Below are positions 31,550-44,615 of a DNA stretch of 64,000 bases, piece by piece (within the stretch, counting starts at the first letter, position 1; every line of letters starts with the position of its first letter). A model generated the notes under the pieces. The model saw only the letters and a list, made by a program, of their open reading frames with translations. It was not told the origin of the DNA and did no database searches. This DNA comes from Ridgeia piscesae (taxonomy: Eukaryota > Annelida > Polychaeta > Sabellida > Siboglinidae). Position numbers and translations under genes: made by a program. The stretch is from the NCBI GenBank assembly GCA_025642075.2, contig JAODUO010000537.1:596001-660000 (forward strand). The letters run 5' to 3'.

Positions 31550-31620
31550 CTCGTAGCACAGTGGTCAGTTGTGAGGGTTGAAGGTCGTGACATTTCTCGC
31601 CAGGGGAACGTTGTAAGGAG
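31550..31620 (+). repeat. tRNA-like SINE head (tentative)
   Basis: CGTAGCACAGTGGTCAG resembles a pol III A box, and 25-35 nt further GGTCGTGACATTTCTCGCC looks like a decayed B box and T-arm of a tRNA-derived SINE. No cloverleaf is intact. Confidence 0.35.
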
Positions 31621-32508
31621 CAACCAAAGCGGAGTCCCGAGCCCAAGTAGATACATTAGATACTGTACTATGTACTAATGTACTATAGGCAGAATGTTCC
31701 CAGTGTCTCCCACTTCCGGATACCCTCTTTTTAAATTATATAAATATTATAAATTAAATAATTTCATGGATTTTTTCTTTAAAAAATTCTGTTTTTAGGA
31801 CATTATCTCAGTTTCACGATAAATTTCAATCGAATTCGTTCTACGTTGTTTATGGAAAAATATAAATTAAAAAAATATATATAAATGCTTGAAAGTGTAA
31901 TAAATACGTTGCCTTGTAGTTACTGCTTAACTATATCAACTTAAGAAAATGCTGGATATTGTTAGGCAATGTCCTGTTGTAATAACCACCATTAAGAACT
32001 CATGCTTGTGGGAAACAACTGTACTGGTTTTGTAATTTGTCACTTTTTCAGGTAGAAACAATCGCTCAAATAGGGTGTTTGACAGCCATGGTGACGGGTG
32101 ATGTGTTTCCACAAAAGAAAAGTTCAAAACGAAGTTAGCAGTGTTATCAAGAAAAGTGAATTTGTGCATACTTGTTTTTAGATTTTTAATAATTATGTAT
32201 TCCTGTCAGATGATATAAATTAAAAGTTTCTAATAATATAAAATACAGTTGTGACTGATTGCATTTAGAATACTGTGTTGTAATGCAAATGCATTGTCAG
32301 TTGTTTATGTAACCAGTTTGTTCACTTGAATAGTTTAGGGTAATATCGATTCAGTGTTGTGTGTGGCAGGTTAACACCCTGCTGGTGTTCCCTATGCAAA
32401 CATTACATGGTGTGTGCACACGCATTGATTCTATTTAATAGTTTTCAGACAATAATTATAACCATGGTTTATTATAATACCAGTACACCATGTGATTGTT
32501 CAAGAAGA

Positions 32509-33030
32509 CAGTGTGGTAGGAGAGGACAGGGGAGTAGGAGAGCACAGTCGGAGTAGGAGAAGACAATGGAGTAAGATAAGACAGTGGGGTAGGAGAAGAC
32601 AGTAGGATAGGAGAGGACAGTGGGGTATGAGAAGACAGTGGGGTAGGAGAAGACAGTGGGGTAGGAGAAGACAGTGGGGTAGGAGAGGACAGTGGGGTAG
32701 GAGAAGACAGTAGGGTAGGAGAAGACAGTAGGGTAGGAGAGGACAGTGGGGTATGAGAAGACAGTAGGGTAGGAGAGGACAGTGGGGTAGGAGAGGACAG
32801 TGGGGTAGGAGAGGACAGTGGGGTAGGAGAAGACAGTGGGGTAGGAGAAGACAGTGGGGTAGGAGAGGACAGTGGAGTAGGAGAGGACAGTGGAGTAGGA
32901 GAGGACAGTGGGGTAAGAGAGGACAGTGGGGTAGGAGAAGACAATGGGGTAGGAGAAGACAGTGGAGTAGGAGTAGACAGTGGAGTAGGAGACGACAGTA
33001 GAGTAGGAGAAGACAGTGGGGTAGGAAGGT
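32509..33030. repeat. 18-bp tandem array (GGAGAAGACAGTGGGGTA)
   Basis: About 29 units with A/G variants. On the minus strand it reads as an in-frame SSPTPL repeat that extends the last exon of the integrase-like gene to a stop at 32456. Confidence 0.93.
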
Positions 33031-36000
33031 GAGGTGTGTGGTAGGGTTTCAGCTGGTCATAGGGCACCTTTGTCATTAAGATCACGCCAGCTGTTTTTGC
33101 CAGTGTCACCTGGTAGTTTGGCCCGATATTTCTGACCTGATGATAAGGAACATATTATCAGGAATAGTATAATTATCTCACAGTAATCCAATCCCCAATA
33201 TCATCACCATCTTGCGATGAGTATTATAGAAATTTACCTCCAATGATCAATGTTTGTCATTGCATTTATCAGAAAACTCCAAGTAAATAATATGTGATGC
33301 TTGAAGAAATCCAATTAAAATGTGAATAAGTAGGTTGTTAGTTAGCCAATTTATGATTCAGCAGCAATGTGCTGTCTTGTCCCAATCTATAATGTTCACA
33401 CATCTAGTTCAGTTCTTATTTTAAAAAGTAAGTAAGACACGTGAAACATTTGTCAAATTTATTGAGGATAAGTTTAAATTGAGGCAAATAATTAAAATTG
33501 TTACCTGAATGGGCCATTCCATTGTGGCTCCAGTTTGCCACCTTTCCTCCTGATGTTCCTCATGTTTCGTTTCAGGACGATGTCCCCAATCTTAAAGTGA
33601 AATGATGTCACTCCCTTTGTCTGTCTGTTCATGTACTGCTTAGATTGGCGCTGTTGGGCAGTTGTGACATTTGTGTGAACGAAATATATAAAATTGTCAG
33701 TTATAAGTAATAATTTATACACAAGAAAGAACAGGGACACAATTCTAGGAGTTGTAACTTGATAACAATGTTATCTCTATCTCACCAGTGGTTGTGCTAT
33801 ATTCATAGTCAGATTATGTTATCTGTATGGGAAAGTAAGAGACTTTGAATTCAGTTGGTGATATGGATCCACCAATGAAAAGCAACATAAATTGGTTCAT
33901 CACAATGGACAAGGTTACATTATTTTACTGTTTACATTATCTTGTAAAAAACCTGTAACACGTACAAAATTTCACTACTTTTACACACCTATTCATGAAC
34001 GCTTATCACCTGTTTCCCAACTTGCTCAACGTAGTTGTCCATATCCTCTTCCACGAATATTGGAATGTGAATGTCTTCTTCCCTGTCAGCATCATCCATC
34101 TATACAATATATCTGAATTGTACCTACTGGGCTATATTTCTGTCAAGTACTATTTCATGAGTCGCAATATATATCATTAACACATAAAACAATCAACATT
34201 TAGTTATGTAAATATTTAACAACTAATAAAGTGTTATTTCTGTATAATTATTTTACAACAACTGTTGTCTGAAATGCATGTAACATTATGGCATTATGCA
34301 ATGAATGCAATGACATGCAATATGACAATAAAAGAAATACCTCAACAGGCAGACGTGGATGGCGATTGAACATGAGGAAGAATGGGGTGTAGTTGGTCGA
34401 CCCGTGTCTCTGTGCGCGCAAGCTAAATGCGATCTCTTCCAGGTAGTCGTCCTGATATTCACCCGTCAACTTGCTCAGTCGGGTTTTGAGTGTCTGATTG
34501 GTTCTACAATCAATCCAGATGGTCAATGGTTGACAATTCTATAAGAGTAATTCTGGGTGAGTCTGAAAAGGAATATCAGTTGTGAAAAACAATTAGACAT
34601 TTTTATATGCTTAGACAAACGTATCTGCTATTTATATTATTACAAGTTTGGTTTGTTATACGACAATAACAATATTTTGAAGAAAAAACACATTGTTTTA
34701 TTCATAATGTGACTGTAATGCTAATAATTAATAACTGCTACCTCTCATCAAGTCCATTTGTTTGGGGATGGTACGCTGCCGTAATCATGCGGTCGATATT
34801 GATTTTTTTGGCCAAATCTGCATTGATGGTGTTGACAAATTCACGACCTTGGTCAGATAAAAATTTCTCCGGGGCACCATATCTGTAAAAAGACAACAAA
34901 TATGATACATTCTGCTGAAGATATGTGGTGAGCTTGCTTTTAAAATTATCACCTTTTCCAGAAATAAAATCAAGGCCTATTTTGTGACGAAGTAACAGAT
35001 ATGGGAAAGAAGGGGTAAGGGGGCAGCAACCTGCTGGCATTTCAAAACAATCAAAATATGTCCCCCATCTTCCCACATGTGAGTGATCTATCGCGAGATA
35101 GTGAAGTGGAGTGGTGCTGATGCTTGAGATCCAGTGCTTTCCAGCCCTTCCAATTTGTTTCAGCTCTGGCATGAAATTACTGTTTTTATTGTATAAACCA
35201 AGTCAATACATTGAACAGCATAGGCCATCTGCCATGAAGATATCTTTTTTTATTATAACCAATTATTATGAAATAATTTTTTTTTACTGCTACACACATA
35301 AGTTATTTTAATTAAGTATACATGTCTTCTTATTAACATTGTTAGGTTGTTTTATCATTTGCTGAATTGAAGCTTAATAATCACGGAATGCAATACCTGC
35401 AAATGAAGCTGTTCAAGCTTCGCAATACCTCCTCACCCGTCTTCCGCTTCAGGGAGTATAGTTCAACGTATTTTGTGAAACAGTGTCATGATATATTTGT
35501 AGCCATTCTTGGTCTCAGGTAGTGGGCCTAAAAAGTAGCTTGAATATAAGTTTGTATAATAACATTAGGTAGATTCCATTAAAAGGGGCTTCAAAGTTTA
35601 ATCAGTATTCTTGATAGGACATTTGTTGTCCCTCTCTTCTAATGCCATCAAATCTAAACTTGCGAACCTTCAATGAAACAAGGAAATCAAGGAAAATAAA
35701 TAAAATTAATAGGAGTACAAGTTGTGATATTCTATTCACAACAATATGCCATAAAACAGGCTCACAAGAATGACATTTTACATGCACAATCATCTAATTG
35801 CCATAGATAATATAATTTGCAACACAAGCACAAATGCTAACTTGGGACAACAAGTGTGCATGTTACGACTATTTAATTTGTCATAAACATTCAAGAGTGG
35901 AAATGTTTACACCATAAATATCAATATTAGCTCCTGTGTACACTGGCAATAGTCAACATTACATCGAGTAAGGACTACATCTGTACTTTTCACATTACAT

Positions 36001-36372
36001 GGCCTACCTACGAGATATATGCCAACCATATGCATGGGTGTCACAATCTTGATAGGTGTCAGCTTTGGCGCTACTGTTTGATTTTTTTCATATCGCTGAC
36101 ATGCATCGCATTTCGAAATCTGCAATATGTAAAATAAGATCATGTAACATAAAATATGGGATCTACAATGACAAGAATTGTTACATTGGTATTAATTTTA
36201 ATACAACATATACATATGGATAGTGTGTTGTAATGGTATATACTACATAAAGCAACATTTGACTTTGAAATATACAGTATATTCTTGCAAATAAGTGTAA
36301 TGTTCACATTCACAAATGAAACATTATACATGAATAATTCATGTACACTCACTTTTTGTTGAACATTACTAC

Positions 36373-36730
36373 TTTGGTGAGTGAGCTATTGAGTGAGTGA
36401 GCCAGTGAGTGAGTGAGTAAGCGAGCGAGCGAGCAAGTGAGTGGGCTAGTAAGTGATTGAGTGAGTGAGCTAGTGAGTGAGTGAGTGATTGAGCTAGTGA
36501 GCGAGTGAGCGAGTGAGTAAGTGAGTGAGTGAGTGAGCTAGTGAGTGAGTGAGTGAGTGAGCTAGTGAGTGTCTGAGTGAATGAGTGAGTGAGTGAGCTA
36601 GTGAGTGAGTGAGTGGTGGGTGAGTGAGTGAATGGGTGAGCTAGTGAGTGCGTGCGTGAGTGCGTGCGTGCGTGCGTGAGTGAGCTAGTGAGTGAATGAG
36701 TGAGTGAGCTAGTGAGTGAGTGAGTATATA

Positions 36731-36780
<50 letters not shown>
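36373..36780. repeat. GAGT tetranucleotide array followed by (TA)n
   Basis: Imperfect (GTGA)n with interspersed GAGCTA, then (TA)n at 36735-36780, and a further long (AT)n at 36936-37026. It fills the first intron of the integrase-like gene. Confidence 0.95.
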
Positions 36781-36783
<3 letters not shown>

Positions 36784-36928
36784 AGTATGTGAATACAATA
36801 TATATATATGCATATTGCAATATTTTGATTGATTTATTGAGTGTTGAACCAGCAAGATATATACTATTCAGTAAATCAGTATTGTCTGACTCATGATCTT
36901 GTCTGCCAATAAAGATATAAAATCGATA

Positions 36929-37031
<103 letters not shown>

Positions 37032-39099
37032 TTATATATGTATACATTACACCTCCTGATCACTTATGTATGTTTTTACGTCACCCTTGACCCCTTTCCA
37101 GTAGTATCGCTGGGTTATTTTGTCTACAATGGCATTGATGCAACTGTGGCCAACATGGGGGGCAGAGTGGACCTGCCACAAGATCTTTTCTTTCTCTTTT
37201 TCATCGGTGATGATATATTGGCGGATGTTTGGTGTGGCTGAACGTACACTAACACTCCAGTTTCTGCAATTATTTCATATAATCATAGTTACATTGATGT
37301 TCCTAATGAACGTCATTAAGACCCTCTTGTTCTTGGGTTACAATAGTGGTGGTAGTTTGAGCAAATTAATTACATATTGTTTGTAGGGGAAGGGCGGGTA
37401 AAGTGGGCCTGTCAGCCAAAGTGGGCCCCATCTGTCACAGCATTCCTGGTATGCAATGCAATGAAACCAACAATAGTAGTATTTACAAACCCTCCTCCAA
37501 CGTTGTATTTGTTTCTTTGGCACAAATGCAAAACGTTGAGTATCACATTTGTGTTTTAGGTCCTTTTCTTAAATAATTGATATGCCTTACAAACACCACC
37601 TTTTCATAAATTGTCAGGGTACATAACTGATAATGTGGTCCAGGGAGCAATAGGCCATAGTTAGTTATATGAACAATTTCAGTTTGAAGTGAATAAACAC
37701 AATAATCCCAAAATGGCGTCCGACTGATAATCTATAGCAGAGGTCAAAGTGGGCCCCATGGGGCTACAGTGCGCCAAGCTACAGAGGGACGACCTGGAAC
37801 ATTGCTGGCAGTCATTACAAGAAACACGTCGAGGCCACAGCAAGACTGGTAATTAACGTGCGTACAACCACCCGTTTCAAAGAAAAGAGGGCACACAAAA
37901 GCTGAGAACATGTAAAAACATAGAAGGAAGACTACTACGCTATGCCTTATCTGGGATATTCGGATATTTGTATTCTAACAGCAGAACATGCAAAAGCTGG
38001 ATGTATTGTGGGGAGTGTGGCCAGTGGATACACAACGCGTACGCTGGGTATGAGCGTGGCGGGTTATGTGCAAGATTTGCTTCAACGAAAAAATGAGTGT
38101 CTTTTTAAAACTCGTCTAACGTATTATATTTATTAAGATAGAGTAACTAGACTGTGCATGTACATAGTCAATATACATAGGTAGGTATTGTAGCAAATAT
38201 TTACAATTTGTGTACATAACTGTCAAATGAAGGTTGATCAGCGCCCTTCCCTTACTAGTCAGTTATTAATTGTAAAGAGCACTCCTAGTCTGTTATCATT
38301 TCTGATGCTTGTTTAGTTTATATGTAGCTGCTAAAAAGATGACTCATTAGTGCCACTTTAAATTAAGAAATGGCTTTTCCTTCCCTATACATTTTATTGC
38401 CCACATACCTCAACTGCACAGTTTCATTTTATGATAAATCATTACAAGTGATTGATGATGATGACATGTTCTTAAGCAGGACCACCCAGTAGATCTTGTC
38501 AGTTGGCATTATTAATAAGATTAGCAGTTCATTGATGTATATAATTCCCTGTAATACAGAAGCAGTTTCAGTAATACCATAATGTTAGGTTAAATTGTTT
38601 AATGATTACATAAAATTTATGACGGTGGCTGTATAAATATATGCTTAACTTTTATTTTAGTGACTGCATCATTATTAAAGAGATTTTTTTACCCCTACTT
38701 TCTTAAATGATGTTTTAGTTTTATGTATTTTAGCCTTCTATATTGTTATTTGTTTAGCTATTGTTTTCATTAATCTGTTTACGTGGCACTTTGGAAATGT
38801 AGAGTTAATTTTAGTCATATGTTTAAGTAATAATTTTTTAACGAATACCTACATGTATATGTAAAATGCCCTGAATAGTTTATAACTAGATTTGGCACTA
38901 TATAAGTATACTTATTTTTTATGAGTTAAATCAGTTGACTGATTTTTATCGGATTATATATCTATATGCAATTGATACGTAAATTGTTGGATCAATGACA
39001 TTCGTTTTAATGGAATGTCAACCGATGAAGGAAATAATATGCGCAGATGCAATGTATCAGTCAACAGCCCATGCCAGGGGTAATTGTGCACAAAGGTTT

Positions 39100-39180
39100 G
39101 TGCATTTACCTGGCGGATTTGAACCTCCAACATACGCCGAGACATTAGCATCTACTCTTTATTTACCAGTGTTATAATTT
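39100..39180 (-). repeat. tRNA-like SINE head (tentative)
   Basis: On the minus strand, GGAGGTTCAAATCCGCCAGG matches a pol III B box, with AGTAGATGCTAATG about 30 nt upstream as a weak A box. It is not a foldable tRNA by eye; a SINE remnant is more likely. Confidence 0.35.
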
Positions 39181-40124
39181 AGCGTAAACTTAATGGGGGC
39201 CAGCAGTACCCCCACTTTTCAAAACCTAGGGGACACAAAAAGTGGGGACCATACAAAAGAATTCAGTTTTATGTCATTATAATTCTATAATTTTATTCAA
39301 CACAATTAACATGCCACAAACATCATGACTATAGTCTGTGTAGCAGCTTCATTAGTAAATACTGATGATCATTTCAAGACATCAATGAAGGGTTGTGTCT
39401 TCATTTTCCTCTGAATCAGAGCTGCTTGAAACTGGTAGTTCTTCCTCTAAGGGCTGCCTGTCCACCTCATAACCCCTTGTCTGTCAACGTTAACCCTGAC
39501 AAAGGGCAGCAATCGACTGCACCCACAGCGTCCAGTGTAATTTACTGATATATAATAACAACATTTTCTTTGCCTTGGCCTCTGGGATAGAAGTTGTCAG
39601 GCCATTATTTATAAATGTTAGTTGTTTAATGTGTATAATTGTTTATAGTCCAATATGTTTGATCAGACCCAATGAGTTGGACATGTCAGGGACCTGACAG
39701 TAAATGTGGGGGCCAGTACCCCCCCACACCAAGCACCTGTTGACCCCTTACCAACCTCTAAATGCCTGTGTGGGTGTTTGTTTTGTCAAATGAATCAGGC
39801 AGCATAGTTTTCAGATGTAGCATAATTGTTACATTTAAAAGTGCCACACTGTAACCCCAAGTCACTATGTGTCTTAAATGTTTCAGATTGATCATTAATA
39901 GATTTTTGATATATAAGAAGTGTTGAAAGACTCAAAAAGTCACATGTAACGCCATGTTGGAATTTCTCAACACTAAACTGCATGGAAAAAGAAGACAGTC
40001 TAACACAAATCTAATTTATTGTTGCTCTTTACAATAACATATAGAAATGAAGGCAAATAACATACAATATTATTAACATAAACAGAACAATATATGGGAA
40101 GAACATTACGATATTATATATACA

Positions 40125-40188
<64 letters not shown>

Positions 40189-40192
40189 TATA

Positions 40193-40695
40193 TCAAAGAA
40201 CACACAAACCTAGACAAACCGACAGGAGTAGGACACCATTGTCAGGCCATATAACACACAGTGTCCATGTATAATACCAAAGTCCTGACCCGAGAATCAA
40301 ACTGGCATAAGAGGAAAGTAAATGAGGCCATTTACATCAAACAAGAGAGCCCCTATCATGAACAGAGACCACCTTCCCGCCATTTGCAGTCAAATTATCC
40401 TGCCGAAACCAGAGCTATCTCATGTGACACCAGTTCATGACCAAAACTCATAGCTGATGGGTTGTTTCATAAAGTATGTTCAAAAGTGAGTAATTTTTTT
40501 ACAAAATAATATCAAAATCGATCCCAACATCAAGTTTTTAATGGATTACTATTCAAATATGTCCAAGCATGTAGCTAAATAAAATATTAAAGTAACTATT
40601 TTGCCTGGCTGAACACAAAGTAAAAATGTATATGGCAGTGAAGCTTGGATTGGATTGGGATGATAACTCAATGGAATGAATTTTTTTATAGCACG
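40193..40695. repeat. Dispersed repeat, copy 2 of about 500 bp
   Basis: Near-identical to 19913-20430 and in the same orientation. Flanked on both sides by (TA)n arrays (40120-40192 and 40697-40730). Confidence 0.85.
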
Positions 40696-40733
<38 letters not shown>

Positions 40734-40751
40734 TTTACAGGCATACACACA

Positions 40752-40799
40752 CACCACCACCACCACCACCACCATCACCACCACCACCACCACCACCAC
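40752..40799. repeat. (CAC)n microsatellite
   Basis: CAC trinucleotides with one CAT interruption, between the dispersed repeat copy 2 and the inverted-repeat element. Confidence 0.9.
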
Positions 40800-40844
40800 G
40801 AGGCAAAGACACGACTCAACCCTTCATGATGATGATGATATAAT

Positions 40845-41200
40845 ATATTTATTCAGGATGGCTCAGCTAAATACACTAGATATCTTTTCAGTGAGGTCCT
40901 CACACACACACAATCGTACAGACATGCAATATTAAAAGATGTAAAATAGTAAGATATATGATGCAACAGGCATAACATATAAATTAAGTTAAAACATAAA
41001 ATCTGCAATAAGATACAAACATGGTATAAGCTGCCAACAACACAGCTTGTTGAAGTACTCTATATAACGTGGTTAAAACATGTTTTACATTTATCTTTAT
41101 ACAGAGTACTTCAACAAGTATTTGTGTGTATGAGGACCTCACTGAAAAGAAATCTACTGTATATTTTTAATGTACACTGTATTTAGCTGAGCCATCCTGA

Positions 41201-41212
<12 letters not shown>
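40845..41212. mobile_element. Second inverted-repeat element
   Basis: TTTATTCAGGATGGCTCAGC...CAGTGAGGTCCTCA at 40849-40905 recurs inverted at 41127-41212 (TGAGGACCTCACTG...GCTGAGCCATCCTGAATAAA). A second nested pair, CTTGTTGAAGTACTCT / AGAGTACTTCAACAAG, lies at 41046-41119. It is flanked by a (TA)n array on the right. Probably a fold-back MITE. Confidence 0.6.

Positions 41213-41267
<55 letters not shown>
41205..41267. repeat. (TA)n microsatellite
   Basis: Adjacent to the inverted-repeat element on its left and to a tRNA-like (SINE-head-like) segment on its right. Confidence 0.95.
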
Positions 41268-41268
<1 letters not shown>

Positions 41269-41410
41269 CATATAAGAAATATATGCCTAGGCCACGCAAA
41301 CATTGTCTCTGCCTCAACGCTGAACCTGGATTGAAACTCGAACTACTCTGGTTGTGGACTCCCAAAATGTGTCAGACGAACTGACTCGGTCATGCCCGCG
41401 TCTGGTGGCC

Positions 41411-41640
41411 GTGTCAAAGGTCGGTGCATGTAACCCAGTTTTCGGTTGCGTGGAACGCGCTGCCGTGTCAAAGGTCGCTGCATGTAACCTAGTTTTGCGG
41501 TGCTATTGACCAATCAGGGTCGATGCACTGTGGTTTCGGTTGCGACGAACGCGCTGCCGTGTCAAAGGTCGGTGCATGTAACCTAGTTTTGCGGTGCTAT
41601 TGACCAATCAGGGTCGATGCACTGTGGTTTCTAGGTCGTG
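41411..41640. repeat. 94-bp direct duplication with CCAAT boxes
   Basis: GTGTCAAAGGTCGSTGCATG recurs at 41411, 41465 and 41559; the last two full units (94 bp apart) each contain GACCAATCAGGGTCGATGCA. CpG-rich surroundings. It could be a repeat or a promoter-like array; no transcript is identified downstream. Confidence 0.75.
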
Positions 41641-42151
41641 CTCGATGCACCGTACGGACCAATGAGCTCGACGTTTCAGTGATACGAACGGCCCTTGATA
41701 CTAACCGACCGCTAACCTTTTGACATGAATGCAATGCTATCTGCGTTGCGATTGGTTGCTGGAAGTAAACACGCGCCACGTGCATTTGGCAGTGCGATTT
41801 GGCAGGCAGGAGCGTCGTCGGATCAAGGAATACACAAAACCAACCAGAACGCGCGCAATGTGAACTGAGCGAAGTGACCTACTTTAAAATATCGCGCGCT
41901 GTTTTTCGGCCGCATATAAGATCGTTAGAATCTAGGTGAAAAAAACTGTATTAGTAGAATAAGATGGTAAATAGTTTGCTATATGCAATATTTCATATGC
42001 GAGGTTGTGTGGTGCTTGCCTCCTCTTCGTCTTCTTTTCGTCACAGAAGTACCCTTTGTCATACTCTTCATTTCGATGTCCAGTGACGTCACAACACCTG
42101 GAAATATAAAGAAAACAAAGTTAATAGAGCAAGGAAAACTTGATTATGTTA

Positions 42152-42547
42152 ATTTCTGGGTCCTCTTCTGCGTCCTCTTCTGCTCCATCTTCTGCGTCCT
42201 CTTCTGCGTCCTCTTCAGTGTCCTCTTCTGCGTCCTCTTCTGCTCCATCTTCTGCGTCCCCTTCTGCGTCCTCTTCCAACATTTTTGGTCCTCTTCTGCG
42301 TCCTCTTCTACTCCATCTTCTGCGTCCGCTTCTGCGTCCACTTCTGCATCCTCTTCAATGTCCTCTTCTGTGTCCTCTTCTGCTCCATCTTCAGCGTCCC
42401 CTTCTGCGTCCTCTTGCAGCATTTTGGTCCTCTTCTGCGTCCTCTTCTGCTCCATTTTATGCGTCCGCTTCTGCGTCCACTTCTGTGTCCTCTTCTGCGT
42501 CCTCTTCTGCTCCATCTTCTGCGTCCCCTTCTGCGTCCTCTTCTGGG
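42152..42547. repeat. TCCTCTTCTGCG-based tandem array
   Basis: Degenerate 12-bp units with TCCATCTTC variants in a higher-order pattern of about 130 bp. All overlapping ORFs (Ser/Ala-rich, Cys/Phe-rich, Lys/Gln/Thr-rich) follow from the repeat. Confidence 0.9.
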
Positions 42548-43935
42548 TCATATAAGATAACAATTAGCGACATACCTTTTGATCGATACTCCGCCTCCAT
42601 GTGTCCGCTGCCGTCTGTACTGACGCACTATATCTGAAACACAAAGACAAACAACGATAATAGGGCAGAAAATACGTTGGCCCGTCACCCAGGGTAGAAA
42701 TTGTAGTAACCTAGCAGGCCAGGGCAGGGACGACTGGACCGTGTTCTTAATTCTACGGCGACATGTTAATTCATCGGTAACGGCTGATATCAGGTATCAA
42801 TTAATGTTGACGTATATATATATATTTTCTATAAAATGTAATCGTATGGGATATAATAATGACACTGAAATAAAATGGCTACCGGAAGTCATGTAACGAG
42901 AACAGAACGTGTACCGTCCGTGGTGTGACGTAGCCCTGCGACCGTAACGTCATATAATCGAAAGGCAACCTAAACATTCTTACTAAGGATTTTGAAAGGA
43001 AAACTAATTTTACGCTATAAAATTATACTGTTTACCTTTATGATATTAGTGAATGATAAAACACATCGTCAGCAAACACTGTGAGCTTAGCTTTGTCCGC
43101 TGTCGAAACTGTTCAGCGTCGCCATGATGTTGCCGCCACAGCAGTCAGTTTGAAATATCGTACGCGTACATTTTCCCCGTTAAGCGCACTTGAAATATCG
43201 CTAGCATTTCAACAAACCTACCTCTCAGTTGTGTCTGCAGGCTCGTTCTCATGTTGGGATAGCCCATCAATACGTTTCTTCCCGAATACAGCGGCGCTTC
43301 GCCCAGTGCCTTCTCGATCGTTCGCGTGGATACTTGAAACTAGTGTTGACGTCATTTCCGCGCCAGCACACGCGTGTGACGTTACTATCGTTTGAACGAC
43401 GAACGCGCGAAAACCGTTCTACTGACTTACGTAAGATCGCCTCAAGACGACACCAATATGCTTTGACGCCTCGTTCATCCCCAGTCCCCAAACATATGTT
43501 CTTTTTGTGGAATTGGATGTGCTTTTGTAACGTTTGCGAGATAAATCCCACCGCTGCCACCAATTGTAGCGTTTGCGGGTGTATCCCGCGTTTGGCGCGA
43601 GCGGTCGGCACGGAGGCGTCTAGTGGTGGACTCGGGCACACGTTCACTCACTCAGTCTAACACAAAAAAAAAAATTTCCACAGTTTATTATCTCAAAATC
43701 CTAATAATACAAATCTAAGAAACTAACTAAAATACTTCAACAACTAAACCAATAAAAATACAAAGTGACGGCACTGACAGCGTGTATTATACGCGGTCAT
43801 CAATTCACACAATATTGAAATGACTCACCCACGGGTGTTCTGTTTCTCGTGGAGAGCGGTGTGTCGCGGACGACTGCTAACAATATGCGCCAGTAGTTGG
43901 CGCAACGCAAGGTACTGTGACGTACCGTATGTGTC

Positions 43936-44135
43936 ACAGGGCGATATGGAGCGGCGTGTTCCGGGATGAACAGTACCTGTTCTCCCGACAATATGCCCCA
44001 TTAGTCTCCCCAATAGGACACACACAATATATGCTCTGACAGTAAGCCTAGCTGTCACAGCTATGGAGCGGCGTGTCCCGGGGTGAACAGCGTATGTGTT
44101 CCCCGGTAATAAGCCCCAGTAGTCTCCCCAATAAT
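43936..44135. repeat. Two diverged direct copies of about 90 bp
   Basis: TGTCACAG...TATGGAGCGGCGTG...CCCCAxTAGTCTCCCCAATA occurs at about 43936-44014 and again at about 44054-44133. CpG-rich region, no gene supported. Confidence 0.6.
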
Positions 44136-44358
44136 GAAAATTCTTTCTATTTATACTCCCTAATGTCTAGCCTGAGGACAGACGCTAGCCCCGATTATGT
44201 CATTTTGTCCAGCGCTGTATACCCCTAGAAATCTTGGCAGGGTGCCAATGGACTATGCACCCGTGCAGATTACCCAAATAGCAGGGTAGGGTTTACCCTT
44301 CTTCAACCAGATGGCCCTAGAAATTAGCATATACGCTAGCTGGCAGTCCACGACAGCC

Positions 44359-44615
44359 CTATTTGGGGACAGTTCGGTTATTACAACCAAAAACAAAACA
44401 AAGTCCTATATGTTAACATGGAGAGTATGGACTTCCTGCCCCCATGTGCCCCAACCTCGTTTTCGAGCGCGAGGCCTACAATAGGGCGTGCAAGTCTCGC
44501 TCGCGAAAACGAAGCTGGGGTAGTTGGGGGCAGGAGGTCCATATACTCCATGTTAATTAACATATGGGACTTTGTTTTGTTTTTTTGTCGTAATAATCGA
44601 ACTGTTCCGAAATAG
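44359..44615. mobile_element. Fold-back (palindromic) element
   Basis: Nearly the whole segment is an imperfect palindrome: CTATTTGGGGACAGTTCGG at the left pairs with CCGAAATAG-type sequence at the right, ATTAC/GTAAT, the AACAAAACAAAG arms, and an inner pair around CATGGAG and CTCCATG. The centre is near 44487. Both strands therefore show similar 60-65 codon ORFs, which are shadows of the symmetry. It fits a fold-back MITE. Confidence 0.65.

Noticed and set aside
34785..35172. 144-codon ORF extending upstream of the integrase exon YGAPEKFLSD
   Set aside because: A TTTTTACAG acceptor at 34883 and phase agreement with the preceding exon show the upstream part is intronic.
39100..39180. Functional tRNA gene
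   Set aside because: Only the B box is convincing; the acceptor and anticodon stems do not pair by eye, so it is listed only as a SINE-like segment.
42144..42563. Lys/Gln/Thr-rich and Glu/Asp-rich ORFs
   Set aside because: They arise from the TCCTCTTCTGCG array; no flanking exon structure was seen.
43229..43660. 143-codon plus-strand ORF with Cys pairs (CNVCEINPTAATNCSVCG)
   Set aside because: The Cys spacing vaguely recalls a RanBP2-type zinc finger, but Trp and other key residues are out of place, and there is no supporting splice or homologous context.
43560..44600. Possible LTR start at TGTAGCGTTTGCGGG
   Set aside because: No matching end, second LTR, target duplication or primer-binding site could be found.
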